Shown here one piece after another: positions 48,761 to 59,968 of a stretch of DNA of 64,000 nt (positions are counted from its first letter, which is position 1; each line of letters begins with the position of its first letter). The notes beneath the pieces are model-generated. The model did no database searches. It worked only from the letters and a program-made list of their open reading frames with translations, and was not told the DNA's origin. Position numbers and translations under genes: made by a program. The stretch is from contig CM060853.1 of assembly GCA_030737835.1 (NCBI GenBank), positions 12,768,034 through 12,832,033 of the forward strand, read 5' to 3'. This DNA comes from Acorus gramineus (lineage: Eukaryota > Streptophyta > Magnoliopsida > Acorales > Acoraceae).

Positions 48761-49979
48761 TTTTATGGTCCTTAAAAGATCCCTAAAAAAAATTTCTTCC
48801 CTTTTGCATGGTCCCACAGGACATTATTAAAATTTTGTATGATCCTTCAGGGATGCAATATAATTTTTTTTTGCATGGTCTAACAAAGACACATGATAAC
48901 TATAGTCCTTCAGGGACATTGATTTTCTTTGTAACATCAAAATGAAACTTTACATCGTATATGTAAAGAGAATTATAAAAATGATAATTAAACACTCGTT
49001 ACAGGAAATTGCAAATTCCCCATGATATAGAGAAAATGTAACTCGGCAAAAGTACAGTAACTTGGAGTACATGTTTATTTTAATTGATAAAAACCAAGAT
49101 TGATACACAAAATTGAAAAAAAAAATTAAACTGCAGATGTAATTATTTGAATAATTTCAACCACATATACGTCTAGGGCACTCTATCATTTGCATCATGA
49201 AAGTACGAATTTCTATATATCTAACACATTTTTCTATCCAGTATATCTATACAACATGGACTTCTGTCCGACATATTAAAATCATTTCTTTATACTACTA
49301 ATGATTCAAATTATCAATTCTATGTGAAGAATAAATACACAAATACGTTACAGTAAGGGAATATTAATCCAAAATAATGTTTAAAACACATGCATAAGTT
49401 TAAAACACGTTTCATTTTTTAATGCAAATAATGATTTCAACAATGATACTAGATATTATTGGCTAATATACAATTCCATATGTTCGAAGTATCACATGAA
49501 TAAAGAATGAAACCAGAAAATAAAAGTACACATTAATTAATATATGCAAATATATCAATGAAATATTGCACCCATACAGTGCACATAAATTAACCATATA
49601 TGTATATTTATATCAAGAAGTTTAAATTGACTTTTCTTTAAAGATGGAGAATAGTAAATTAAGACTAGATGATAATTAGAAATAGTCCATAATCAAAGTA
49701 AATGTACATGTGAATCACAATTCAAACATTCATACGGATTTGATTATGAACTATGGATTCATCCGTATATTACTTACATGAGATAGGAATATTGAACATG
49801 GCCGAAAGTGAATTTACATATGTAGCATAGGGTATGAGATCAACACCCCCCCTTTTTTTTTAACATAAATTTTTTTATAAAAGTGTATACTATGTTGTAT
49901 ACAAAATATCAAATAAAATTCATGATGATTTGAACATCATCAACTCACCAAAATACAAACCTCGAGAGCATCGTCGTGC

Positions 49980-50108
49980 TGATAACGTGTTATAAAATAA
50001 TGACAAAGAGATAGAAACACAAAATAAACACAAAAGATATTTGAGCACAAGAGGAAGTATTGTTCTTCAAGAACTTCTCATTTCATTTCTCATCTATTCT
50101 CATTGATA
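49980..50108 (-). repeat. Inverted Copia LTR 3' half with adjacent primer-binding area
   Basis: TGTTATAAAATAATGACAAAG at 49990 is the complement of the LTR end seen at 51278-51298, and the match runs to about 50108. On the - strand the LTR end is followed by AACACGTTATCAGCACGA, the usual sequence after the 5' LTR in such Copia elements. It then switches abruptly into a short piece of RT sequence (50109-50155) also found near 46305-46350. Confidence 0.75.
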
Positions 50109-50639
50109 TTCTTCATAGTCAATATCAAGTCTCTGCGAGAAACCTTATGCCACAAGACATGATATTGTCTTGTTCTTCAAGATATGGTATGTCCCAGCTT
50201 GCTGATCGAGCAAAATCCAAGTAGAATCCTTGTCCATCAGACAATGTAATACAGAAAAGTTCTAAAAAACTTTAATATAGACAAATATCAATCCATTAAG
50301 TTTTCTTATATATGTCAGGTCATTTGACACAAATAAAGACTAATTTTCATCCATAAGAAAATAATGAAAAACTTCTTGGTTCTGAAATACCATATCTTAG
50401 TGCAAATAGCATATACGAGTGCAGTAAGTGCTTTATTATATTTCGCACAAGGTAGATATTGTATTTTTATTTAACTTGTTGGCCAAGTGTTATTCTACAT
50501 GAAAACATTGGTATTGTAAAAATGATTTTTTTTTTTTGAAAAACAACAAATACGGGTTTATTATATTTAAAATGATTTTCTAGTGGTTAAATATAATTCA
50601 ACATTCATCATGAAGAAAACATTGCATGTATAACATGAT

Positions 50640-50978
50640 TTAAAAGGAGGCTTCATCAAAAGATCTATTCACCAAAGCATTACCAACCGCGATGTTCAAG
50701 AAGTTGAAGCAAAACACTGGAATGCCTCGACTCAAATATCTTCATGCTAAAAACAGGGGGAGTAATTTAATTCAAAAATATTTGTGTACTGTACTCTTTT
50801 TCCTTCGACCAGGTTTTTTTCCATTGGGTTTTTTCTAGCAAGGTTTTAATGAGGCAGTATGAAAACATGCACAAGAATATTGTACTCTTTTTCCTTCACT
50901 AAGTTTTTATCCCACAGGGTTTTCTTAGTAAGGTTTTAACGAGGCATATTCTCTGTATAATGGTCATCCAAGGGGAAG
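50640..50978 (+). pseudogene. Copia RNase H end and polypurine tract
   Basis: The + strand reads KDLFTKALPTAMFKKLKQNT-like, the conserved end of Copia RNase H, then non-coding sequence with two CTTTTTCCTTC repeats, and finally AAGGGGAAG directly before the 3' LTR, a typical polypurine tract. Confidence 0.8.
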
Positions 50979-51298
50979 TGTTATAAATATATGCATTTGA
51001 AGATACATGCATATATTTGTGGATGACCACACAATAAATAGATTCATCTTGGTATAATGTACTATATTAAAGTTGTAATTCATGCATTTGTGTATGCATT
51101 TATCTTGGTGTGTATTTTGGGTTTCCTATCATTATGGTTGTAACCCTATAAATAGAGGGCTTGTGTAACATGAAGAATATCAATGAGAATAGATGAGAAA
51201 TGAAATGAGAAGTTCTTGAAGAACAATACTTCCTCTTGTGCTCAAATATCTTTTGTGTTTATTTTGTGTTTCTATCTCTTTGTCATTATTTTATAACA
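50979..51298 (+). repeat. 3' LTR of the Copia element (320 bp)
   Basis: It runs from TGTTATAAATATATGC to CATTATTTTATAACA. A TATA-like CTATAAATAGAGG near 51149 is followed by the probable transcription start region. The target duplication AAAAT follows. Confidence 0.9.
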
Positions 51299-51319
51299 AA
51301 AATCATTATTTACTTTTTT

Positions 51320-51957
51320 GCGTTAAAGACGTTTGAGTTCCTATAAACATCTATAAATCCATATAAGTCCTTGTAAATTTGGAGCATGACAATTACATCT
51401 CTCGAAACACAGAAAATGTCTAATACATCCCTACTGTTAAATCATTTTTTAACCTATCATAGTTAAAATTCACCATCCACAATACACAACATGGTGATTA
51501 ATATGAGCTTTTTAACTTGTGTAAACATCTCATCAAAATGTAAAATAAAAAATCTAAGTAATATCTATAGTATAAAAAATATAATACATAAACAAAATCA
51601 TCTTCATAATTATAATTGTTTGAAATAGAAGCAAAAAATAATAATAATGGAGTAGTACGCAACAATAAAGTCAAAATCTGCAAAAGAAAAAAAAAGTGAA
51701 AATGAGTTTGATCAAGGACAAGATGGTCATTTAAAAAGATATATATATATATTCTATTTTTTCAGTTATTTATATGAGTGTTTAATTTCACACAGATGGA
51801 ATATTATGAGAATATATCATCAAATTGAATAAAAAGTTAACATATAGATTAAATTGACTCACCATAACAATTTAAAGGACCTGTATGTCCGACTCCAAGT
51901 TTGCAAGGACTTATATGGATTTGTGAATGTTTACAGGGACTCAAATATCTTTAACTC
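51320..51957. mobile_element. Foldback Mutator-like element, second copy
   Basis: GCGTTAAAGACGTTTGAGTTCC at the left faces GGGACTCAAATATCTTTAACTC at the right. The arms share TTATATGGATTT, GTCCTTG/CAAGGAC and related blocks with the element at 42853-43803. TACTTTTTT and TATTTTTTT (51311-51319 and 51958-51966) match 8 of 9. It inserted only about 16 bp from the Copia target site. Confidence 0.8.
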
Positions 51958-51989
51958 TATTTTTTTTATTGTTCAATTATTTAGATTCT

Positions 51990-52375
51990 TTTCTATTAAA
52001 ATATTCGAATTTTTCAATCCTATTTTAATCGCATGTGCGTTTTTTTTCCTGCACAATTCGCAGAATCAGTTATTCGCGCTAATTCACAAAATGCACTTGA
52101 ACCGCTTTTTACTTTTCATATTTGCGATGAAACGCTTATTCCGCGTATGCATTTAAACCCCAAATATGCGCTCAAAATGTTTTTTCGCATATATGCTGAA
52201 TCGCTTAATCCGCATATGCGTTTAAATCGCAAATATGCGCTCAAAACGCTTTTTTCCGCATTTGTGCTGAAACGCTTAATCCGCATGCGCTCTAATTTGT
52301 AAAATGCGCTTAAAACGCTCATTTAATTCGTAAAACGTTTTTTTCCCGCACATAAGCTGAAATGTCTAATTTTAG
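51990..52375. repeat. CGCATATGCG repeat block C
   Basis: Units such as AAACGCTTAATCCGCATATG and CAAATATGCGCTCAAAACGC repeat several times. TATTCGAATTTTTCAAT at 52000 also occurs at 45565, left of the Copia insertion, so the Copia and foldback elements together split an older repeat of this kind. Confidence 0.6.
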
Positions 52376-52529
52376 ATGATTATTCAAATGATAGGTATAG
52401 GCTTATCCATCGGTATAACCGCAATTTTGATATTATTTTACATTATTAGCATAATATTTATACATTTTATGCATCATGTTATGCTAGTATGTATTTTTCA
52501 TAACTTATTATACATCATGTCATGCCATA

Positions 52530-54506
52530 ATATATTTTTATGTATTTCATTGGATGGAGTATATATATATATATATAATTAAGTACTTTAGAAAAATCAA
52601 AACATGCTGAGATGACAAAAGATATTGCAAAAATAATTAACAAAATAATGACTAAAGAATATGAAGTATGAACAATTATTTCATATTCTTTTTTAAATTG
52701 TATTTCACATGGTTTATTACATGTTAAAAGCCAGTGCGTAATAGCGTTTCAGATTGAGGTAAAGTTTAAAAATGAAAAATACCCGTTTGGAAGTAAGTTT
52801 CAAACCCTCTCACTTTTGAAAAAAACAACTCTGCGTTCTTTTTCAAACCTGACAATTTTATTGAACAAAATGCAAAGAACACCCGAAAACCGCGCTTGTC
52901 ATTGTCCTGTTTGGATCTGCGCCCGACATTTCCATTGCAGAATCCACCCAGACGCAGATCCATACAAGGTCTTCATTTTTGTTACTTTTGTTAGACAAGT
53001 GTAAATCTTTTAAAAGTAACTGTAGAAATGTCTGGCCCTAACATTAATCCCAAATGCCTAGTTTGACACGGGAATAAAGAGTTGCAATAAGGAAAAAAAA
53101 TTAAGTTAAATCACTTGTTATCCCATATGACACTAAAAAAAATAAAGATAAAGTATAAACAACTGTCCACGTTTTGAAATAAAAAACGAAGATATTTGTT
53201 TTGGATAAAAGGTGGAGCAGACTTTGTCCTAATTTTTTATCCCAATTTTGTAAAATTGGGATAACATTTATTACTACCATTTTCAAAAAAATAAATGAAA
53301 AAAAAAAATGCTCCACTAAATAGTATTAATGCCCCATTAATAGGAAGCGTAGATTTGATATTTTTTAAAAAATTGAAGTTATCCCATATATGATCCAAAT
53401 GCAAGATTGAGGATAAGAAAATAAAAAATGAGGATAATGAAAAACATTATCAAATACAAATCTGGCCAACTAGGCTAATTTATCCTAAAAATTTATTCAT
53501 TTACCAAACTAAACCAAAAAGAAAAGATTACGATGAATAACATGAAATATGGCCTAAGGTAACTAATCAGGGATGCAATTAGCAGATAACAAAAGCAACC
53601 TAAAAAGAGAATACAGAAGGCCTAAAAAGAGCACTCATGTGAAATACATCCATTTTTATTACTTTCAAATCCCATGTATCTCAAAACACACGTGTAATAC
53701 GACCACCAACTTGACAATCAAAACACACACACACACACACACACCCCCCACCAAAAAAGTGAAAATCTTCACAAGATTTGAATGAGTGAACTACCCCTTT
53801 TTTTCATACCTGTGATGCAAATTCAATCCATGCATCCAAAAACAGGACTCACCAAGATTTCTGAACCACCAAATGAGAAAAGCGAAAGCACATATATGAA
53901 CATGAGAAATACACCTACACAGAGAGCTTGTTCACCCATTCATCGTCCCTCGCATGTATCTCAATGAATGAGCAAATAGGATGCTCATTCGAAAAGGAGC
54001 CAAAGACCTTATTTCCAGCAGAACTCAACTGCGCTCGAGTAAGACCTGTTTCCATTCCTATTTTTCCCATCTATTTTGCATTTATCATACATTAGAGTAC
54101 ATTTTTTTTTTGGGGAAGATGATCTCTGACCTTTCGTCGGGACAAATGGGATGTCAAAATGGATGCAATGACTCGATCATTTAAAAGCCAGTGTAAGCAC
54201 CCTAGTAGTTTGTGTCAGTCTCGCATGTTTAGCAAGAGCATCTGTCGTTATTGTTCATTGTCGAGGGACCTACTTAAACTTTACCGTCATGCCTACACTA
54301 GGATAGAATCTGATTCTATCACTTCTCCATGCAACTGTGTTCTTGGGACACACCTAACACCGACTCCACCAATGCCTCATGTGCATACACAAATATTCCT
54401 AAATTCATGCCTATACGCATACCTCAGGCCCTCTGCTTCTGCAACAATTGGTATAAAAAAAGTGCAACAATATGATTGTGATGTAGTGATATAACATGTG
54501 ATGCAG
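52530..54506. other. Intergenic or upstream part of the next gene, unresolved
   Basis: Contains an AC run (53717-53744) and an AT-rich segment at 53095-53520 that may be a MITE (AATAAAGATAAAGT and related blocks). The segments at 53782-53967 and 54120-54180 might hold exons of the gene ending at 54922, but no consistent splice model was found. Confidence 0.35.
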
Positions 54507-54922
54507 GAAACGGCCATCGACATAGTTCAGAAAAAAGAGCCAGAGGAGGCTTCGAGAATCTTTACTCAGGTATGTTTCATCAATCCAATCAGCATGTTTC
54601 ATGATATATGAAATGAAAATCTGATGCGAACTCACAGAATTTATCAACAATCATAAAAGTGAAAAATGGTACTTTGAAAATTTTACGTTGTAGTTCTTGC
54701 ATTGGCTTACAAGAATATCCTTCGTAGGGAATGAGGGCGGTGATATCGATAGAAGAGATGGAAAAGGAGATCGAAAGAAGAGAGCCGATCGACAGGCTTG
54801 ACGAGTTGAAGGAAGGAGTTGAAGTTTTCAACAAATCCTCGGATTTCCCTTGCCCTCCCACCAATCTGGAAGAGTTTCCTGATAAATCCAATATCAGGGA
54901 ATCACTTTCAGCTCCATTTTAA
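54507..54922 (+). CDS. Unidentified protein, last two exons (partial model)
   Basis: Two exons with good borders are seen: 54507-54569 (after TGATGCAG, before GTATGT) and 54728-54922 (after TTCGTAG, to TAA). Both are phase 0 and encode 85 residues starting ETAIDIVQKKEPEEASRIF and continuing ISIEEMEKEIERREPIDRLD. The sequence is acidic and highly charged, with helix-like EEMEKEIERR, and ends in a Pro/Ser-rich tail. I do not recognise the family. Upstream exons were not found, so this may be the end of a longer gene or a remnant of one. It converges on the peptidyl-tRNA hydrolase gene, whose stop is 878 bp away. Confidence 0.45.
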
Positions 54923-55799
54923 ATAATGTACCTGCATGTTAAGAAAGATTAGCGCATTTTCTATATTTTTGTACAGATGGTAGAGTGACTATGAGGAAAA
55001 GAACAGTTCACATATATATACAAGTTTCAAGTTACTATTGATGTTGACAGTTTCAACAACAGTTTGCGTATCATGCATTTGAACATGATATGGCTTCAGA
55101 TTATTATTTTCTTACAATATGTTTTATATAATCAAGACTATACTGAATGGCATGATACCGATGCAGAATCTCTATTCATGGAAAATGGCACATGCATGTT
55201 TAAGATTCTCAAAATTAAATTAAACTGAGTTAGTCCTGGTGTGTCAACTTTACTAGCGGATATTCTCTTACCATACATGTATGCAACTACAATAAGCTAC
55301 AATTTGATTCATCAAACCCTGTTGTTAAAATAAATGAAACCAACACAAGACCGTCTAGTTCATCAAGCAACAAAGCCTATAAGTTCTTTATTAGAACCAT
55401 GTTGCGCAAAAGATGAGTTAGCTAAGAATGATATGTTACTGGAATGTCATTTCTCATGTTATTTAATGTTTAATATTATTTTTGGGGGGATAATCCTGAA
55501 ACTTAAATGCATAAATATAAAAAAACAGTCACTAACCTCATGGTCGTTCAGCCATATTACTCAAGGGTAAGGAAATTTTCTTAGCCAACCTTAAATAAGA
55601 AATCACTAAATTTTACCTAAGAACTCATACATTCATGTATTTGACATTCTGCTTCCAATTGGATTCTTTTTTATGGATAATGTATGTCTTTAAACATCAT
55701 ATATGGTTGACACCAACAACAAAACTATTGAATCATAATAGGTACAGTAAGAAGCTCTGATCAGAATAATTACCTTTATTCCTTTGTAATCCCCCATCC
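54923..55799. other. Convergent 3' intergenic region
   Basis: This lies between the ends of two converging genes and probably contains both 3' UTRs. No other feature is seen. Confidence 0.5.
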
Positions 55800-58700
55800 T
55801 TATAAAAGTCTGAGCCTCGCGGTAATTGAATCTACTGTCGTTTTTCTCCCTGTTGAGCACATTGAGAAAATAAATACTAACGAAGAGCACAGCAAAAGAA
55901 ATCTCTCTAAAAGAATAGAAGAATAACTGCAGTAAATGATAATGTGAATACGTGATTAAAATTTCCATGGATTACTGATGATATGCTTCAAGTAACTGAC
56001 AGAACAGTAAGCAGTTGGCAGTGTCTAAAACTGGACTCTAGTCAAAGATGCTATTAGAACATCAGATTTAAGATGAAACCTGAATGCCTATAATCAACAA
56101 AGCGTAAGCCACGAGCATTTCTATGGTTCTCCTTTGCCCCCACAGTTGAAGTCAAAAGGTATGTTTATATTTCAAGGTAAAAAAAGTTTAAAGAGCAACT
56201 TAGGAAAAGTTGCTTCCTACTGATATTTTATGGCAGTAAGTGGTTGATAGAGGATAGTATTTAATTGGGTGGTTTGATATGATCTTGAATTTTCCTTTTT
56301 TCTTTTTTATGTTGTAAGGAGATCCCTTGTCTCCTAATTTCGGGGGTTTCTTGCAATAAGATTCTCCAATATTATTTATTCTCAACAAAAAAGAAAAGGA
56401 CTCTCCTATATTATCTTTTAAAAAAATTAAGTGGTCGAAATAAATTTAGTTACGTTGACCACTCAAAACTATGAAAAATGGCTTTCAAATTTTTAGGCAG
56501 AAATCTATTTTGTTATTAAAGGATACATGCACCAACACTACCCATAATTTTTAAATCATTAAAAAAAATTAGTCTGAACAAAGAAGGTGACTGATTATCT
56601 GTGATGGGATTACACTATACTGGAAAAACAACATTAGATTGCATGACAGAACCTTGGAATAAAAAACAGTCACCATATCATCACCAAAGTTTTTTTTTCT
56701 ACCATTTTCAGCATGTAAATCCAATTCTTTTGTTGCTAACTCCACAGTCATGTCTACTGAAGTGCTGATAATTTTTCATCTCTTATTCAAAATAAGTTTC
56801 TCCAAGTATGTTCTTCTTTCTCATTCAAATCTACTCCCCCTCTTATGCAGAGCTATTTCTGGTTTTCATTGCGTATATCCTATATTTGTATATTCTTTTG
56901 AAGCTTCTTCTGTGATTCCTCAGATGCATCATACCTAGCTCCTTTTTATGTCCATCTTTCTTCACAACATTAATATTTATTTAGTCACTGCATCCCATTC
57001 ATGTACTGCCACATACTGCAATACATACAAAAAATGTATACATAATTTCAGCTGATAATTGAGACCATGATGACACAATTAAAAAAAAAAAAACGCGATT
57101 CACATAAGCTGAATGCAACATTTTCCCCTGATTGAGGATACAGAAAATATAAAAGTATGATGAATTAGAAGGTATACAAGCATGATCACCTCTGATAGCA
57201 AACAGCTTATATTTTTTAAAAAAATTTCTTGAGATGGTGAATACTTTGGATTTCTAATGATGACCGCGAGATGCATGGGGAAGTTTGGGCTTGATAGCAC
57301 TGAATGTACACAACCAATCACAATAAGAAATCAGTGAAGGAAAACTCAAGGGACATACCTGGTCCAATGGCAAGAACTGTCCTTGAACCGGCTGACACCT
57401 GTAAATGACAACAGGGGACTAATTTATCTCACGCATAACAATATAACATAATTAAGAAATACACTGATGACAAAACTTTGATAATGCTATCTGCCTTTAT
57501 ATATCACATATATGAAATGAACCTGTGTACGCCCTGCATCAGCGACAATGAAAGTTGGGAGACCAATGCTTTCTGCTGCTTCCTTCAATCTATTCCTGAT
57601 TGAAAGAGTCGTCTAAGTCAGGAACCAGAATGATGAATTTTGTTTATAAAGCCGACATAGATTGGTCACACATGTCCTACTCAATGGAATCCAACCCATA
57701 ATTCATGTAGAAAATGCAAGCATAAAAAAGTGGGATGCTATTTTATTGAGGGCTCATGTGATTTTTACAGCATCAGAAAGCAGAGTCATAAGTAGCCATA
57801 GGCAAATGAATCTGCATGCTCATACAGCCAGCTGTAACTGATTTTCCATGCACCATCTATTTCAAATCATTCCAAGATATATATTATGCATGGTGGTAAG
57901 ATAGTCTGCTTACATCTCCTGTTGATTCTTGCATGTCACAACTATTTTAGCTTGGCCGCATTGCTCCCATTGTCGCAAAAGGGATCTCTGGCTGAAAGAA
58001 CATTTGTAATTGTATACTATGTAATTATAAGCCTTTTTTATCCAATAGATGATATTTTAAAAAACAGTGCCAAAGACAATCCAGGAAACCAATTATTTTA
58101 CTTGATGCTACCAAACTCCATACAGAGAAGAAAACAAGTAATGAGTAATGGCATGGCATGGCATATATGGAAATACAATTCAAACAAAAAATCAAATCTT
58201 CATGGATTACAGACTTTTACCAACTTTGCCTACAGCAGTTCTATAATTCCATAATCAAGACCAAAACAAGGCACGGTGTCTGGTTGACAGCCATTGCAAA
58301 TTTTTCTAACAATATGAATGGATATTGTTTTAGTGAATAACAGGACTGAATCTTGAAAAATATTGGGCAAAAGAACCAACTCCTAGAAACATGTCTACAT
58401 GTAATAGAAAAAAATCAACTACGCAAAACATAGTAATTATCTGCACTTCCAGTTTATACTTTCTCCAGTTATAATAGCTTCCACAGGACTGACTGAAACA
58501 AAGTGTTAGTATTTACTTCAAAAAAAAAAAAAGTGTTAGTATAAATTTCTTAACAAGTGAGCATATTTTTTTTATTGGAATTAACAAGTGAGCATATATT
58601 AGCAGAAAGTCGAATAACATACCTTATCATCAATTCGGCATACATGCCAGTGGCTGCATCTGCAATTTCAGAAGATGAATATCATATTAGATAAAAGGAT

Positions 58701-59968
58701 ATTCATTAGTTGGAGATGCCCAAAAAAATTTCCCAAGAAGGTTCAAGACAGGTACATAAGAAACAAGAAAATGGTGTTTATTCATATGACTTCCATTAAG
58801 TGATCTATCTTACGGGCACATTGTGATGCGATTTTTCCTGCTCCCATCTTCAGATCCTGTCTGACAACCAGAACCTGAAAATGGATATTCATATTCGTAA
58901 ACATAACAGAAAAAACTTTTTTCTCATATGTGAGTCCTTATTCGTTGATGCAAACTGGTTAATATGAAAGAGAGAATGACAAAAATAATCTTTCAAAAGG
59001 CAACAATATCATCATAGCTTAATTCTGAACAGCAATGTCATTGGCTTTATGTGAAAACTTCTACACCATTCCCATCCATATGTTGTTATATTTCCTTCTC
59101 TCTCTCAATATATTCAACCCAAGATTTCTCACCCACTTTTACCGGCACGTTTAATGGCAAATAACACACATGTCAAACAATCTAAGATGACTTACTATAA
59201 CTCCTCCTTCAAAGGGAGATAAAACCGAAAAACATAGACAACAACTCAAAACATCAACCATAAAAATATTGTCACGAACACAAGCATCCACATATAAGAA
59301 CTTCAGTTTTTTCAAAGAGGTAATGATATGTGGAAGCACATGCGCAAACCTTATTAACTACTAACATGCAAAGATCCTATGAAGAAAAAGAAAATTTAAA
59401 TTAATCACATTTAAAGCTACCCTATAAAACACTTAATACACCAAAAAGTAGTCACCAAGACAACATGAAGAGATACTCCAAACTAGAATTCCTAGTTGTT
59501 TCATACACTTCCCATCCAAAACACACAAAGACCCGATTTTATTTTTTCTTTAAAAAAAAAAATGTTCTTTTTCCCCTACTCATAAACAAAACCCAAATTT
59601 TATTCTGCAAAACAATACCATCTTGAGCTCTTCATCACCACTGTTCGACATCTGCTGCTTCTTGGGAGCACAGACAGACTTAAACTTCGGATTTCTCTTC
59701 TGGGGTCTCGACAAATCCAAAAACAACCCCAATAGGAACCCAATCACAACCCCAGTAAGGAAGTTCTCGGGCCTCAGACTGACTGACAGCCATGGCGCCT
59801 CTTCTTCTCGTCTCTTTTGCTTCCAAATATAGAAGAAAACACAAAAAAAGAACCGATTTTGATGTTCAATATCGAACACTGTACAAATCCAATAAAACCC
59901 AATTGTGAAAACCAAGTAAAACTCACAGTTTTTGAAGATTGAGAAGGGTTTCGCAATGAAAGGACCAT
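55800..59968 (-). CDS. Peptidyl-tRNA hydrolase 2 (PTH2 family), membrane-anchored
   Basis: Eight exons on the - strand: 59968-59927, 59819-59619, 58874-58814, 58659-58623, 57991-57914, 57595-57523, 57398-57359 and 55849-55800. All have GT-AG borders and consistent phase; joined they give 193 residues. Residues 35-49 (LTGVVIGFLLGLFLD) form an N-terminal membrane anchor, as in the eukaryotic PTRH2 type. The catalytic part starts at residue 82 and shows DLKMGAGKIASQCAHAA, LLRQWEQCGQ, KIVVTCKNQQEM, GLPTFIVADAGRTQ and GSRTVLAIGPG, all hallmark blocks. It should cleave peptidyl-tRNAs that drop off the ribosome, probably at a mitochondrial or plastid membrane or another organelle surface (location inferred). 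The last exon (R-K-T-T-V-D-S-I-T, ending LRLL) lies beyond a 1.5-kb intron and is easily missed because another frame is longer. The start gives residues MVLSLRNPSQ. Confidence 0.92.

Larger units (their letters stand above)
45689..51298 (+). mobile_element. Ty1/Copia LTR retrotransposon with inverted interior (5.6 kb)
   Basis: The outer ends are TGTTATAAATATATG and TTATTTTATAACA, flanked by a perfect 5-bp duplication AAAAT (45684-45688 and 51299-51303), so this is one insertion. The right part (polypurine tract and 3' LTR) reads +, and so does the 5' LTR start (45689-45780). The segment between about 45.8 and 50.2 kb reads -: reverse transcriptase, gag region, primer-binding area and the 3' half of an LTR (49991-50108). 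About 110-bp inverted copies lie at both breakpoints (45775-45885 and 50160-50285). The simplest reading is inversion by recombination between those copies. All coding parts are broken. Confidence 0.85.

Noticed and set aside
48580..48920. Repeated CCTTCAGGGA units considered as a CRISPR-like or regulatory array
   Set aside because: They are imperfect direct repeats of uneven spacing inside a retrotransposon of a plant nuclear genome; slippage within the element explains them.
55690..55968. A 92-residue - strand ORF containing FNYREAQTFIRMGDYKGIK
   Set aside because: In the phase carried from PTH2 exon 7, the same bases give the conserved PTH2 ending; the longer frame is a by-product.
59580..59915. 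A - strand ORF of 111 residues that could be taken as the PTH2 first exon
   Set aside because: It reads through the first intron and the second donor site. Splicing 59968-59927 to 59819-59619 gives a consistent N-terminus and keeps phase with the catalytic exons.
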